DNA of 54,301 nucleotides from Bacteroidia bacterium. GTDB taxonomy: Bacteria; Bacteroidota; Bacteroidia; M30B66. Below the pieces are notes generated by a model that searched no databases, was not told where the DNA came from, and saw only the letters and a program-made list of their open reading frames with translations. Location: assembly GCA_018401705.1 (NCBI GenBank), contig JAGYKL010000023.1, positions 1 to 54,301 of the forward strand, in the 5' to 3' direction. This document shows positions 42,253 through 51,268 of this stretch, piece after piece; the stretch's first letter is position 1, and every line of letters starts with the position of its first letter. A program made the translations under genes and the position numbers.

Positions 42253-44400
42253 ATGACTATTAGATTGCTTTTGAGACTTTTCATTTTCGGATTATTTTTT
42301 TTTAGTCAAGCACTTCCAGCTCAGGGATTATTTGGAGGTTCTCTGAAAAAAGGCTTTGAAGCATTAGAACAATATGATTTCTTTAAGGCCAAGAATATCT
42401 TTACTAAAAAATTAAAGCGCTACCCAACAGCAGCAAACTACGGACTAGCATTAATTAGATATGACAAACTAAATCACTTTCATTCTTTAGATACAGCCTT
42501 CATTCGCATTGAAAAAGCTGATTCAGCCTGGTCAATGCTTGATCCAGGAGAAAAGGTTAGCCTCTGGGATTATGGCATTTCTGATACTTCATTGAGTGGT
42601 TTCAGGGATAGGATTCTTTTAGCCGCATTTAGAGAAGCAAAATCAAAAAATACCCCAGCAGCATTTAAACACCATTGGAGTTTTTTTGCAGATTCTCCTT
42701 TCATTGAGGAAGCTAAGTCTCTTGAGATTGAACGTGCATTTTTTATAGCTGATAGTTTAAATACTTCCACTGCTATGGCAGCGTTTATTGGCAATTATCC
42801 TGAAGCAGAGCAACGAACAGAAGCTGAGAAATTGCTTGATGATGCCATTTTTAGAGAGTTTACTTCTGATCAAACTGAAAAGCAGTTTGCAGAATTCATT
42901 ATTCAATACCCCAAATCCTCGCACAAAGGAGAAGCCGAAGACGCATTGTATTCTTTATTGGTGATTGAGCAATCGGTTGATGAGCTTTACACTTTTGTTA
43001 AGAGATATCCAAATAATAGGAACGCAGATCAGGCTTGGGAGCTAATTTATTATGATTATACTGCCGATCAACGTGTAGAGAGCTTTGAATCCTTCAAAAA
43101 AGCTTATCCTGAATATCCATATCCTGAGCGTTTGAAGCGTGATGTTAGGCTTGCTGCAAGTTCGCTCTATCCCGCTGCCAACGGCGATTTATGGGGTTAT
43201 GTAGATTCTACCGGAAAAGTGCTGCTTACTTATCAATTTGAAGAAGCTTGGCCATTTTCTGAGAACCTAGCTATGATTAGGCTGGATGATAAAATAGGAT
43301 ATATCAATAAAGCAGGACTAAGAATCGTAAAGCCACTTTATGATGATGGTGAGCCTTTTAATAGCCAATTGGCTATTGTTGAAAAAGAAGGCGTTTATGG
43401 AATTATTGATGCAAGAGGTAATGTTGTTCTGCCGGTTGAGTATGATATGGTTTCTGGTCCCGAAAATGAGTTTTATCAAATAAGTAAAGATGACTTGTAT
43501 GGCTTTGCCGATAAACAAGGACAGATTCGAATTAAACCCCAATATGAGAATACTGATGATTTTAGCGAAGGACTAGCTGCCGTAACTCAAAATGGCTTGG
43601 TTGGTTTTATTGATACTTTAGGAAGCGTTGTCATCCCTTTTCGCTTTGATGTCGTACTTCCTTTTGAATTTGGTAGCGCCCGGGTCATGCTAAACGATAT
43701 GGTAGGTTTGATTGATAAAAGTGGCAATGAATTAATTCCAATCAACAACGATAGAATTGGGAGTTTTCAGGAAGGACTTTGTAGGGTGACCAAAGCTGGG
43801 AAATGCGCATTTTACGATAGAAACGGGAAAGAAAAAATCGGCTTCAAGTCATTGTGCTCTTCACCTGTACTTGGAGTTGATGGATTTAGTGAAGGCTTGG
43901 CGAGGGTTGAGAAATCAGGTCGTAAAGGTTATATCAATAGAGATGGTAAAATTGTTATCCCCATTGAATTTGAAGAAAGTGGATATTTCTCATCCGGTTT
44001 GGCAACATTCAAAAAGAGAAGAAAGTGGGGGTTTATCAATACCAAAGGTAAAGTCGTAGTTGAAGCAAAATATGATGAAGCGTTTACATTTTCTGGGAGC
44101 TTGGCCAAAGTGAAAAAAGCCCAGGTTTATGGGTTAATTAATACTTCAGGTAAAGAAGTTCTGCCACTCGAGTGGGATGAAATAGTTCAGGATGGAGACT
44201 TTTATATCCTTAAAAAGGAAGGGAAGATGAAATTGATAGGAAGTGATTTGGAATCTTTAACTGAATTAATCTGGGATGATATCAGAAGAACCGACAATAA
44301 GGAAGTTTTTAGATTGTCTATAGGAAATAAATTAGCCTTGTTTCATACCATCACAAAACGTGTGTTTTGGGAAGAAAATAATCTTGACAAGCCCGATTAA
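42253..44400 (+). CDS. Secreted WG-repeat protein with TPR-like N-terminal part
   Basis: The product has 715 residues and a signal peptide (MTIRLLLRLFIFGLFFFSQA). Residues ~30-300 are helical and TPR-like ('GFEALEQYDFFKAKNIFTKKLKRYP', 'FAEFIIQYPKSSHKGEAEDAL'). From ~305 to the end run about eight to nine WG (KWG Leptospira-type) repeats, each with a 'WG(Y/F)(V/I)(D/N)..GK.(V/I).P..YD' pattern, for example 'DLWGYVDSTGKVLL', 'GLVGFIDTLGSVVIPF' and 'RKWGFINTKGKVVVEAKYD'. WG repeats serve as binding scaffolds; the ligand is unknown. Its 3' end overlaps the convergent murB gene by 4 bases. Confidence 0.9.
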   Translation: MTIRLLLRLFIFGLFFFSQALPAQGLFGGSLKKGFEALEQYDFFKAKNIFTKKLKRYPTAANYGLALIRYDKLNHFHSLDTAFIRIEKADSAWSMLDPGEKVSLWDYGISDTSLSGFRDRILLAAFREAKSKNTPAAFKHHWSFFADSPFIEEAKSLEIERAFFIADSLNTSTAMAAFIGNYPEAEQRTEAEKLLDDAIFREFTSDQTEKQFAEFIIQYPKSSHKGEAEDALYSLLVIEQSVDELYTFVKRYPNNRNADQAWELIYYDYTADQRVESFESFKKAYPEYPYPERLKRDVRLAASSLYPAANGDLWGYVDSTGKVLLTYQFEEAWPFSENLAMIRLDDKIGYINKAGLRIVKPLYDDGEPFNSQLAIVEKEGVYGIIDARGNVVLPVEYDMVSGPENEFYQISKDDLYGFADKQGQIRIKPQYENTDDFSEGLAAVTQNGLVGFIDTLGSVVIPFRFDVVLPFEFGSARVMLNDMVGLIDKSGNELIPINNDRIGSFQEGLCRVTKAGKCAFYDRNGKEKIGFKSLCSSPVLGVDGFSEGLARVEKSGRKGYINRDGKIVIPIEFEESGYFSSGLATFKKRRKWGFINTKGKVVVEAKYDEAFTFSGSLAKVKKAQVYGLINTSGKEVLPLEWDEIVQDGDFYILKKEGKMKLIGSDLESLTELIWDDIRRTDNKEVFRLSIGNKLALFHTITKRVFWEENNLDKPD

Positions 44401-45419
44401 TAGATGTTTACTTCTTTTTCAAGCTTAACTCCAAACTTGTTTTCGATATCCTCAATGATTTGATCGGCCAAATCGGAGATTTCGTTTCCTGCTGAATGGC
44501 CGTAATTAACTAAAACAAGTGCCTGATTCTTATGAACGCCTGCATCTCCTTTGCGATAGCCTTTCCATCCAGCTTTTTCAATTAACCAACCAGCAGCCAA
44601 CTTAACTTGATTTTCACCCGCAGGGTAATTTACAACATCAGCATATTGCGATTGAATTTGCTGCATAACAGATATGTCAACTACCGGATTTTTAAAGAAA
44701 CTACCTGCATTTCCTATTTCTTCAGGGTTAGGCAGTTTTGACCTCCTAATTCTAATTACTGCTTCACTAATTGATTGGATACTTGGCTTTTTGACATTCA
44801 TCGCTTCAAGCTCTGAAGTAATTGCGCCATATCCCGTTTTTAGGATGTGATTGTCTTTTGTGAGTTTGTAATTGACTTTAGTTATAAGCCATTTGCCTTT
44901 TTCTTCCTGTTTGAAAACACTCTCACGATAACCAAAACTACATTCTTTGGCACTGAACTCTTTCGTTTTGCCATCTGATAAATTTACAGCTTCAAGTGAA
45001 TGAAAAACATCTTTGATTTCAACACCGTAAGCTCCAATGTTTTGCATCGGAGATGCTCCAACATTGCCAGGTATTAATGACAGATTTTCAATTCCTCCCC
45101 AATCATTATTAATACAATATTGAACAAACTGATGCCAGTTTTCACCAGCACTTGCTTGCACCCATACATGATTACTGTTTTCATCTACGATCTCAATTCC
45201 TTTCAGACGGTTCAATAAAACCAACTCATGAATATTTCGCGAAAAAAGTATGTTTGAACCACCTCCTAAGATAAAAAGAGGAATGTTTTTCTTATCTCTA
45301 AACTCCAGAACCTGTTGAATTTCTTCCGGGGAATTTACTTCAGACAAATAATCGGCACTTACATCCATGCCGAATGTATTTAATTTTTTCAGAGAGGCTG
45401 CTTCAATGATATTCATCAT
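44397..45419 (-). CDS. murB: UDP-N-acetylenolpyruvoylglucosamine reductase (MurB)
   Basis: The product has 340 residues. It catalyses the NADPH-dependent reduction of UDP-GlcNAc-enolpyruvate to UDP-MurNAc in peptidoglycan synthesis (cytoplasm, FAD). Motifs: 'ILGGGSNILF' (~50-59), 'LIPGNVGASPMQNIGAYGVEI' (~120-140), the type I loop 'SFGYRESVFK' (~167-176), the catalytic Ser in 'GNAGSFFKNP' (~242-251) and the Glu in the final 'KLEKEVNIY'. The start may be Met1 or Met2 (45416). Its tail overlaps the WG-repeat gene by 4 bases. The DUF4199 gene lies upstream in the same direction. Confidence 0.97.
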   Translation of the reverse strand: MMNIIEAASLKKLNTFGMDVSADYLSEVNSPEEIQQVLEFRDKKNIPLFILGGGSNILFSRNIHELVLLNRLKGIEIVDENSNHVWVQASAGENWHQFVQYCINNDWGGIENLSLIPGNVGASPMQNIGAYGVEIKDVFHSLEAVNLSDGKTKEFSAKECSFGYRESVFKQEEKGKWLITKVNYKLTKDNHILKTGYGAITSELEAMNVKKPSIQSISEAVIRIRRSKLPNPEEIGNAGSFFKNPVVDISVMQQIQSQYADVVNYPAGENQVKLAAGWLIEKAGWKGYRKGDAGVHKNQALVLVNYGHSAGNEISDLADQIIEDIENKFGVKLEKEVNIY

Positions 45420-45477
45420 AGCGAAGCTACTACAAGTAATAAATGCCTGCGAGACTGTGTTCTTAATTTATTAACAC

Positions 45478-46038
45478 TTAGGATTCAACTTTGGGTTTGA
45501 AGCTGTTTTGATTAGATTTTTCGCCGTCTTTACGAATGTCCTTTTTAATTAATACAGCCGCAGTTACACTTATCAATACACCTATAACAAGAATGAATGT
45601 AGCAGTTTCTAGCATCGAATAACCTAAGGTGTTTTCTGTCATGATTTTGCTAATCATATTTTCTTTGTCAGGTGTGGCAATCTCAAGATCTTCAATCATT
45701 GTACGGTCATGTGCAATACGCGTGTCGTAGTAAAGTGGATTCACCAGAAATACATATATGAACTTCATTAGTGAGCTTACTAATGCCATGAAGAATGAGA
45801 TACTTAAACCGGTTTTAAGTGCTTGAAAAGAGTTGATTTTCCCATGATAATATCTATCTCTTTTGGCTTTCATAGCCCAATTAATTCCTACTGCCGGAAT
45901 AATTGAATATAACCAGAAAATAAAAGGCAAATAATCTAATCTATTTGAGTGGAAACCAAGAAAATTTTCCATGAGAAGCCAAAGAAAATAAACGATACCC
46001 AGTGCAATGCCTGACTTGATTTCTGAATTAAATGTCAT
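45478..46038 (-). CDS. DUF4199 family membrane protein
   Basis: The product has 186 residues with four hydrophobic helices (~9-27, ~37-56, ~77-98 and ~140-163) and a polar, lysine-rich tail. 'GIALGIVYFLWLLMENFLGFH' at the start and the amphipathic stretch between helices 3 and 4 are typical of DUF4199 proteins of Bacteroidota. Function unknown. In this phylum such genes are often next to a glycosyltransferase gene, as here: the GT4 gene diverges 70 bases away. Confidence 0.85.
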   Translation of the reverse strand: MTFNSEIKSGIALGIVYFLWLLMENFLGFHSNRLDYLPFIFWLYSIIPAVGINWAMKAKRDRYYHGKINSFQALKTGLSISFFMALVSSLMKFIYVFLVNPLYYDTRIAHDRTMIEDLEIATPDKENMISKIMTENTLGYSMLETATFILVIGVLISVTAAVLIKKDIRKDGEKSNQNSFKPKVES

Positions 46039-46108
46039 CTGCTGAAATTATTTAAGCAAGTTACAAATAACTTGGTCGTAATTTCATTTGTGCTTGTAAC
46101 TTCGTGCA

Positions 46109-47226
46109 GTGCTAAAAAAGAACATCATAGCAGTGCTGGTAAGTAACGATTTAGTTACTGATCAACGAGTTCAGAAAATGTGCAAATCCCTCGTGAAACG
46201 AGGATATGAGCCCATTTTAATTGGCAGAAAACGAAGACAAAGTTTAGTCCTGCCTAACTTTAACTTTAAGGCACAAAGGCTAAATCTCCTATTTGAAACA
46301 GGAATACTTTTTTATGCAAGTCTGAATTTACGCCTGTTTTTTAAGCTTCTTTTCATGAAGCTGGATGGTATTCACGCGAATGATTTGGATACGCTGCTTC
46401 CAGCTTTTTTGGTTGCTAAAATCCGCTCGAAGCCTTTGGTTTATGATAGCCACGAATATTTTACCGGAGTTCCTGAATTGGTTAACCGTCCAAGAATACA
46501 AAAGGTATGGCGAAGTATTGAGGCATTCATTTTTCCTAAACTAAAACATGTAATCACAGTAAATGAATCAATTGCCGATTTGTATGAGAAGGATTACGGC
46601 AACAGACCGGTTGTGATTAGAAATATTCCGGAGAAGGCCATTTCTTCAATAGAGAAGGAAAGTCGTGAAAACCTTGAATTGCCTGACGATAAATTTATTA
46701 TCATTCTTCAAGGGAACGGCATTAATGTGCAAGAGGAGCAGAGGAAGCAGTGCAAAATGATGGAATTTCTTGAAGGTTGTTTGTTGCTCATTACAGGATC
46801 GAGGGTGATGTTATTCCCAGGCTCAGAAATGGTGATTGAGCAAAAGCTATCTGAAAAAGTGAGGTTTCTACCTCGAATGCCGTATTCACAATTGATGCAA
46901 ATTACGGCTGTTGTGATTTGGATTAAGAAGTCTTGATAAAGATACAAATATCAACACCGTTTCAGCTTGCCTAATAAGCTTTTGATTACATCAATACTGG
47001 AATCCCCTGTCCTCGCAAAGTGATTTACCAGAAGTGAAAAAAGATTGTTGAGTCATATTCAGTTGCTTAAAATTGCTCCAAGTCATGACCCGAAAATTGT
47101 CGCTTAGTCGATTCTATGCGAAACGATAAAACAGCCATGGAAAATTACATCATTCATTACAAACGTGCTGCTGTTGAATTAACTTGGGATCGGGAAGCTG
47201 AAGTTTTAAAAAGATTCTATTTTTAG
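46109..47226 (+). pseudogene. GT4-type glycosyltransferase, full length but frameshifted in its second half
   Basis: GTG 46109 starts 'VLKKNIIAVLVSNDLVTDQRV', and the first ~205 codons are intact ('YDSHEYFTGVPELV', 'NESIADLYEKDYG'), typical of family 4 glycosyltransferases. From about 46730 the frame breaks repeatedly. The expected 'RGAEEAV', 'GSGDVIP', 'CDLGLSLDKDTNINYR', 'SLPNKLFDY', 'IAPSHDPKIVA' and 'AAVELTWDREAEVLKRFYF' can be read only by changing frame, ending at TAG 47224-47226. Total length (1118 bases, ~372 codons) is normal, so nothing large is missing. Taken literally the open frame stops at 46936 and lacks the nucleotide-sugar-binding half. I think base-calling indels are the cause. 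Confidence 0.85.
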
Positions 47227-47315
47227 TATTGCAGGATAAGTATTCTTGAACACATTCTGACTATGGTTTGGGTAAGTTTTGAGAAAAGTGAAAATAAGTT
47301 TGAAGTCATAAAGAG

Positions 47316-47343
47316 TTTGTATCATTTCATCCCCTTATCTTCG
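47316..47343 (+). promoter_or_regulatory. Promoter TTTG-N16-TATCTTCG before the HD phosphohydrolase gene
   Basis: TTTG (47316-47319) and TATCTTCG (47336-47343, one mismatch to TAnnTTTG) are 16 bases apart. The presumed ATG (47351) is 7 bases downstream. Confidence 0.45.
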
Positions 47344-47350
47344 CAGAGTA

Positions 47351-49430
47351 ATGGCCACCAGAAAGCTTTATTTTACCTTTCAAGTCAGCATAATTTAATG
47401 AAGTAAAGCTGCTGATTTTCAGCTATAAACGTTTCCTTGTGTGTATATGTACCTGTTGAAGGTAGGTTTTCCTTTATTCTTTTGTGAAAGGCAAATCTTG
47501 GTTGCTGATGATTATTACGCTCCTTTTGATTTCGCAATTAGTAAAACAAGCATTAGAGGTCAAAAGGAGGAACAATCAGAGCTTGTTAAGCAAACCAAAC
47601 CTTATTACGTCTTTAATGAGGAGATAGCTTTGATAAAAGAAACTCATTTTAAAACAGAAATAGACTCTTTTATCAGACGGGTCACTGGACTTGATAAGTT
47701 CAAATACATTCAGAATTCTCAGGACCGAAATACCTTGTTCGGCAGGAGTAACTGGTTTAGAAAAGAAATTTACTCTAAGGGAATTATTCAGGCAAATCTT
47801 AATTCTGATAATACCTCCGGATACTAGATTTGTAATTGAAATAAGGAATAACGTAGCTCAGGAAAAACGAATTTCTGAGTATTATACCTCAAGCCAAGCT
47901 GCAAAAGATTGCAAAGTATTTATACGGTTCAGGAGAAGTAAATGGGAAGATGCAGACTCAAGCTGTTTTTGAAATTCTTAGGCCCAATGTTTTTAGTGAT
48001 AAACTCACCATTAGCTAAAAGAAAGGCTTTAGTAAATATTTCCCTTTCCAGGGAATGGTGAGCAAGGGGAGAATTGATAATTGCCAAAGGCGAAATCGTA
48101 ACTCCCGATAAATTTGGTATTCTTAGTCGGTTCTGCAAAGAATACAGCTCAATTAGGCAGCTTCAGAATGCTCTGCTTGGGTAGTTGTTGGACAATTTGC
48201 AATGGTTACAATGGTCTTAGCAACACTTCTGCTTTTCCTTATTCTGTTGAGGAAAGATATTTTTGAAGACTCTATTCAACTCCGTTTCTTATTCTCACTC
48301 ATAGTCACAGAGTAATACTTGCTGCGTTCATGGTGCAGATAAGTCCGGTGAGTGTTTATTTGTTCCCGTTTGCATTATGCCGGTCATAATCAGAGCATTT
48401 TTGACACCCGATTGGCTCTATTTGCACACATGCCCAGCATGATGATTATTAACTTTTAGTGCCTAATCCTTTTGAGTTTTCGTCATTCAGATGATTGGCG
48501 CTGGAATCGCCTGTATTTTTCAGTATTGTGAGCATGAGAAAGAGGTCGCAACTTTTTCATCACAATCACTTTGCTTACAGCGGCATATATTCTCGCTTAC
48601 AGCGGAATTACCCTTATGGTTGAAGGTCAAATTAATTCAGTAGAATTAATTGGCTTAGGCTAGCTTGCCGGAAGTGCTTCACTTACCCTTTTTCTCTTAT
48701 CCAATCATTTATTTTATCGAAAGGTTTTTGGCTTACAGAAGTGATGTATCATTACTAGAGCTTTCAGACACAAACAATCCTCTTTTGAAGGAGTTGGCTA
48801 TGCGCGCTCAGGTACGTTTCAGCATTCTTTACAAGAGTGGCAAATCTTGCAGAAGCCGCTATTTATAGAATAGGAGGGAATACCTTGTTAACCAGAACCG
48901 GAGCTCTATATCATGATATAGGCAGATGGAGGTTAAGCTAGATATTTTATCGAGAATCAGTTGACTGGTGTTAATCTCGATGAACTTGGCTTTGATGAAA
49001 GTGCAGGTATTATTATCAGCCATGCCGAAACATAGGATAAATCTAGAGGCGCAAACACGGGTTGCCTGAGAAGATTATCGACTTCATCAAGACACATGGG
49101 AATTCACGGGGTGCAGTATTTTTATCGCTCATTTTTGAAGAATTATCCTGATGCTGAGGTGGATGAAGGTGCTTTTAGATATCAGGCCCAATTCCATTTA
49201 GCAGGAAACTGCAGTTGTTATGATGGCAGATGCTGTTGAGGCAACTTCGCGAAACCTGAAGTGGCTAATTCGAAACCATCAATTGATGGTTGAAACGATT
49301 GTCAATCAATTGAGGACAACCAATTCATTAATTCTGATATTACGTTTAAAAAGACATTACATCAATCAAGAAGATATTTAAGAAAATGCTCATGAATATC
49401 TATCATGTGAGAGTCGAATACCCGAAATAA
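47351..49430 (+). pseudogene. PgpH-type HD-domain phosphohydrolase (c-di-AMP phosphodiesterase-like), heavily frameshifted
   Basis: Read across frames, this is a complete 7TMR-HDED/HD protein. An N-terminal segment and 'DDYYAPFDFAISKT' lead to 'EEQSELVKQTKPYYVFNEEIA' (in frame 47441-47827), then 'IIAKGEIVTPDKFG' (~48075). Seven-helix membrane stretches follow, such as 'FLILLRKDIFEDSIQLRFLFSLI'. Next come 'VSLLELSDTNNPLLKELAMRA' (48740-48810), HD motifs 'FQHSLQ', 'LYHDIG' and 'FIKTHHGNS', 'NYPDAEVDEGAFRY' and 'ADAVEATSRNLK'. It ends '...HVRVEYPK' at TAA 49430. The 2080 bases (~693 codons) match the usual family length. Intact homologues hydrolyse cyclic di-AMP to pApA at the inner membrane. 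The breaks are one- and two-base indels spread throughout, with protein-level similarity kept between them. Confidence 0.85.
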
Positions 49431-49436
49431 ACTAAA

Positions 49437-50663
49437 CTAAGTCACTCTGAGCTTGTCATCCTCGCTAATTCCCAATGAGTCACTTTGCTCCCAGAGTTTC
49501 AGTAAAAACTTAGTTTTTCCTGTTATCATCAGACCGAAGGTCATAATAACACTTGTTGTAATGATGATAAACAACGGCCTCCTTCTGCATCACCCGAAAG
49601 CTTCATGTCAGCAGGAATAGAAAGAAAAAGCAAGATTGAAATCAAGCCTCATTGGTGTTATAAACAACTCTGGAATAAGGTCGGTTCTTGCAAACCTTCC
49701 CCAAGATACAAAGCCCTAACTCCATATATAATTAACAAAACCAGTCCGCCTGTTTTAAAACTGTTGAATTCTACAAGCTGATTCAAATCCGTCGAAAAAC
49801 CGAATAGCAGAAGAAGAACGTCTAAGTAAGAATGCCGATTCTGCCGATAGCTGAATAAATTGATACAAATCTTTCTTTGGTCCCGAATAAACAAAAGTAT
49901 TTCCTAAACCAAGGCCATTGCACGTTAGAAGCATTGTTCATTGCCAAACCAAAGATTAAGACAATAACCAAGGACGATAAATGCGAAATTTACCTATCGA
50001 GTAAACCATCAACATCAAAATGTGAGGAAGAATTTAACATGATGCGTTATTTTCTAACAACAAATCAATAACACCAGAATACTATTGAAATGAGAATCAT
50101 TAATATCGTTTCTAAACTAGCTCTGCAACAGAGGTGAATGTGAATTCGCTATTTACAATAACAAAATTGAAAAGATAATCCCAAAATATCAGATACAGAA
50201 GATTCGTAAATCACAAATTCTTTCTTCTTACTGGAGAGATTTGCAACAGAAGGAATAGCAATTGCTGAGCTGATAATGCCCATTGGCACTGCATTTACAA
50301 GGCAAATCTGCAAAGACTGACCAGTAAGATAATTGAATAACCATGCTGTGCCACCTACCGTGAATAGTAAAATGAAAAATGCAGGGAGCCAAGCGCAGAC
50401 TTCACAGTCCACATCTTGTCCCTTAGTTAAACAACAAAGGGCTCATTCAAGCACAATTAGCACTAAACCTACTGTTCCAAGTATAGAAGAGTATATCTAA
50501 CGCTGGCAGCATCAAGCCCAAAGTAGTCTGACAAATACTTCAAACCCACTCCCTTCCCAACAGCAGAAGCACAGATGAGAAGGATCTGGATTCTGGCGAA
50601 AGTCAGATAAAGAGAAACAGCACTAATGCACTGAGCAGTAATAATTATTTCGTATGCCGACAT
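49437..50663 (-). pseudogene. Cation:proton antiporter, frameshifted
   Basis: Read leftward from ATG 50663 ('MSAYEIIITAQCISAVSL'), pieces in different frames give 'GVGLKYLSDYFGLDAASVRYTLLYLE', 'LTKGQDVDCEVA', 'TAWLFNYLTGQSLQICLVNAVPMGIISSAIAIPSVANLS', 'KKEFVIYESS', 'SDILG', 'FGFSTDLNQLVEF', 'KTGGLVLLIIYGVRALYLG', 'LIPELFITP' and 'MKLSGDAEG', ending near 'SEDDKLRVT' at 49437-49439. These match the ~400-residue monovalent cation:proton antiporters of Bacteroidota. The span of 1227 bases equals 409 codons, so gene length is preserved despite many indels. It converges with the HD phosphohydrolase gene, 6 bases apart. Confidence 0.75.
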
Positions 50664-50822
50664 TTTTAAATATAGTGCTTTACTCCGGATGCCAAGTTAA
50701 TAACATTCCCATTTACAAAATCAATTATTCACAGTTTTTAATAAAATAACCCTTTTAGCGTTTTTGTAGAATAAAATTCGATTGAGTTTGAACCCTTTTA
50801 GCTTTTTATTGTTTTCGCCATC

Positions 50823-51261
50823 ATGAATCTGAATTCAATTATATTCTCTGTCTTTTGTGTTTTTATTTTTCAATTGCATCTCTAGCCCAAAATTCAAATG
50901 CTATTGAGGAGTTTGGATTAGTGAAAGCCAAGATGCCCACATTAAGATATTTAAATCAGGAAATGAATATGTTGGTGAAATTATCTGGATTAAGGACCCC
51001 ATTGATCGAAACAGGTAAGCCTCAATTAGATAAAAACAATCCAGAATAGCATTGAAAACTGAAAGGTTTTAGGTATGAGACTCATGAGTTTGACATATGA
51101 TGATGGTGAATGGGTTGATGGATCGTCTGATGAAGCAATGGAAAGACCTATAGTTGTAAGGTTACTTCAATCAACAGAAAATACAATCAGATTGACTGGT
51201 TATGTTGGTTTTTACGTGGCTAGGAAGAACTGAAGTTCCTGGACAAGGGTTAGATAATTAA
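50823..51261 (+). pseudogene. Small secreted protein, frameshifted
   Basis: ATG 50823 opens a signal peptide ('MNLNSIIFSVFCVF'), which shifts frame at about 50865 into 'YFSIASLAQNSNAIEEFGLV' (clear end of a signal peptide, then 'MPTLRYLNQEMNMLVKLSGL', read to 51049). A further shift leads to 'YDDGEWVDGSSDEAMERPIVV' and 'NTIRLTGYVGFYVARK' (51075-51230), ending at 51233 or, with one more base shift, at 51261. About 145 codons in all. No family recognised. It is the last gene in the damaged block. Confidence 0.6.
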
Positions 51262-51268
51262 TGCGAGG

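Noticed and set aside
46937-51260. The block as a genomic island, phage remnant or novel non-coding element
   Set aside because: Frame-hopping translation shows ordinary core-type genes (GT4, PgpH, antiporter) over their full length. Low coding density is explained by indels, not by foreign or non-coding DNA.
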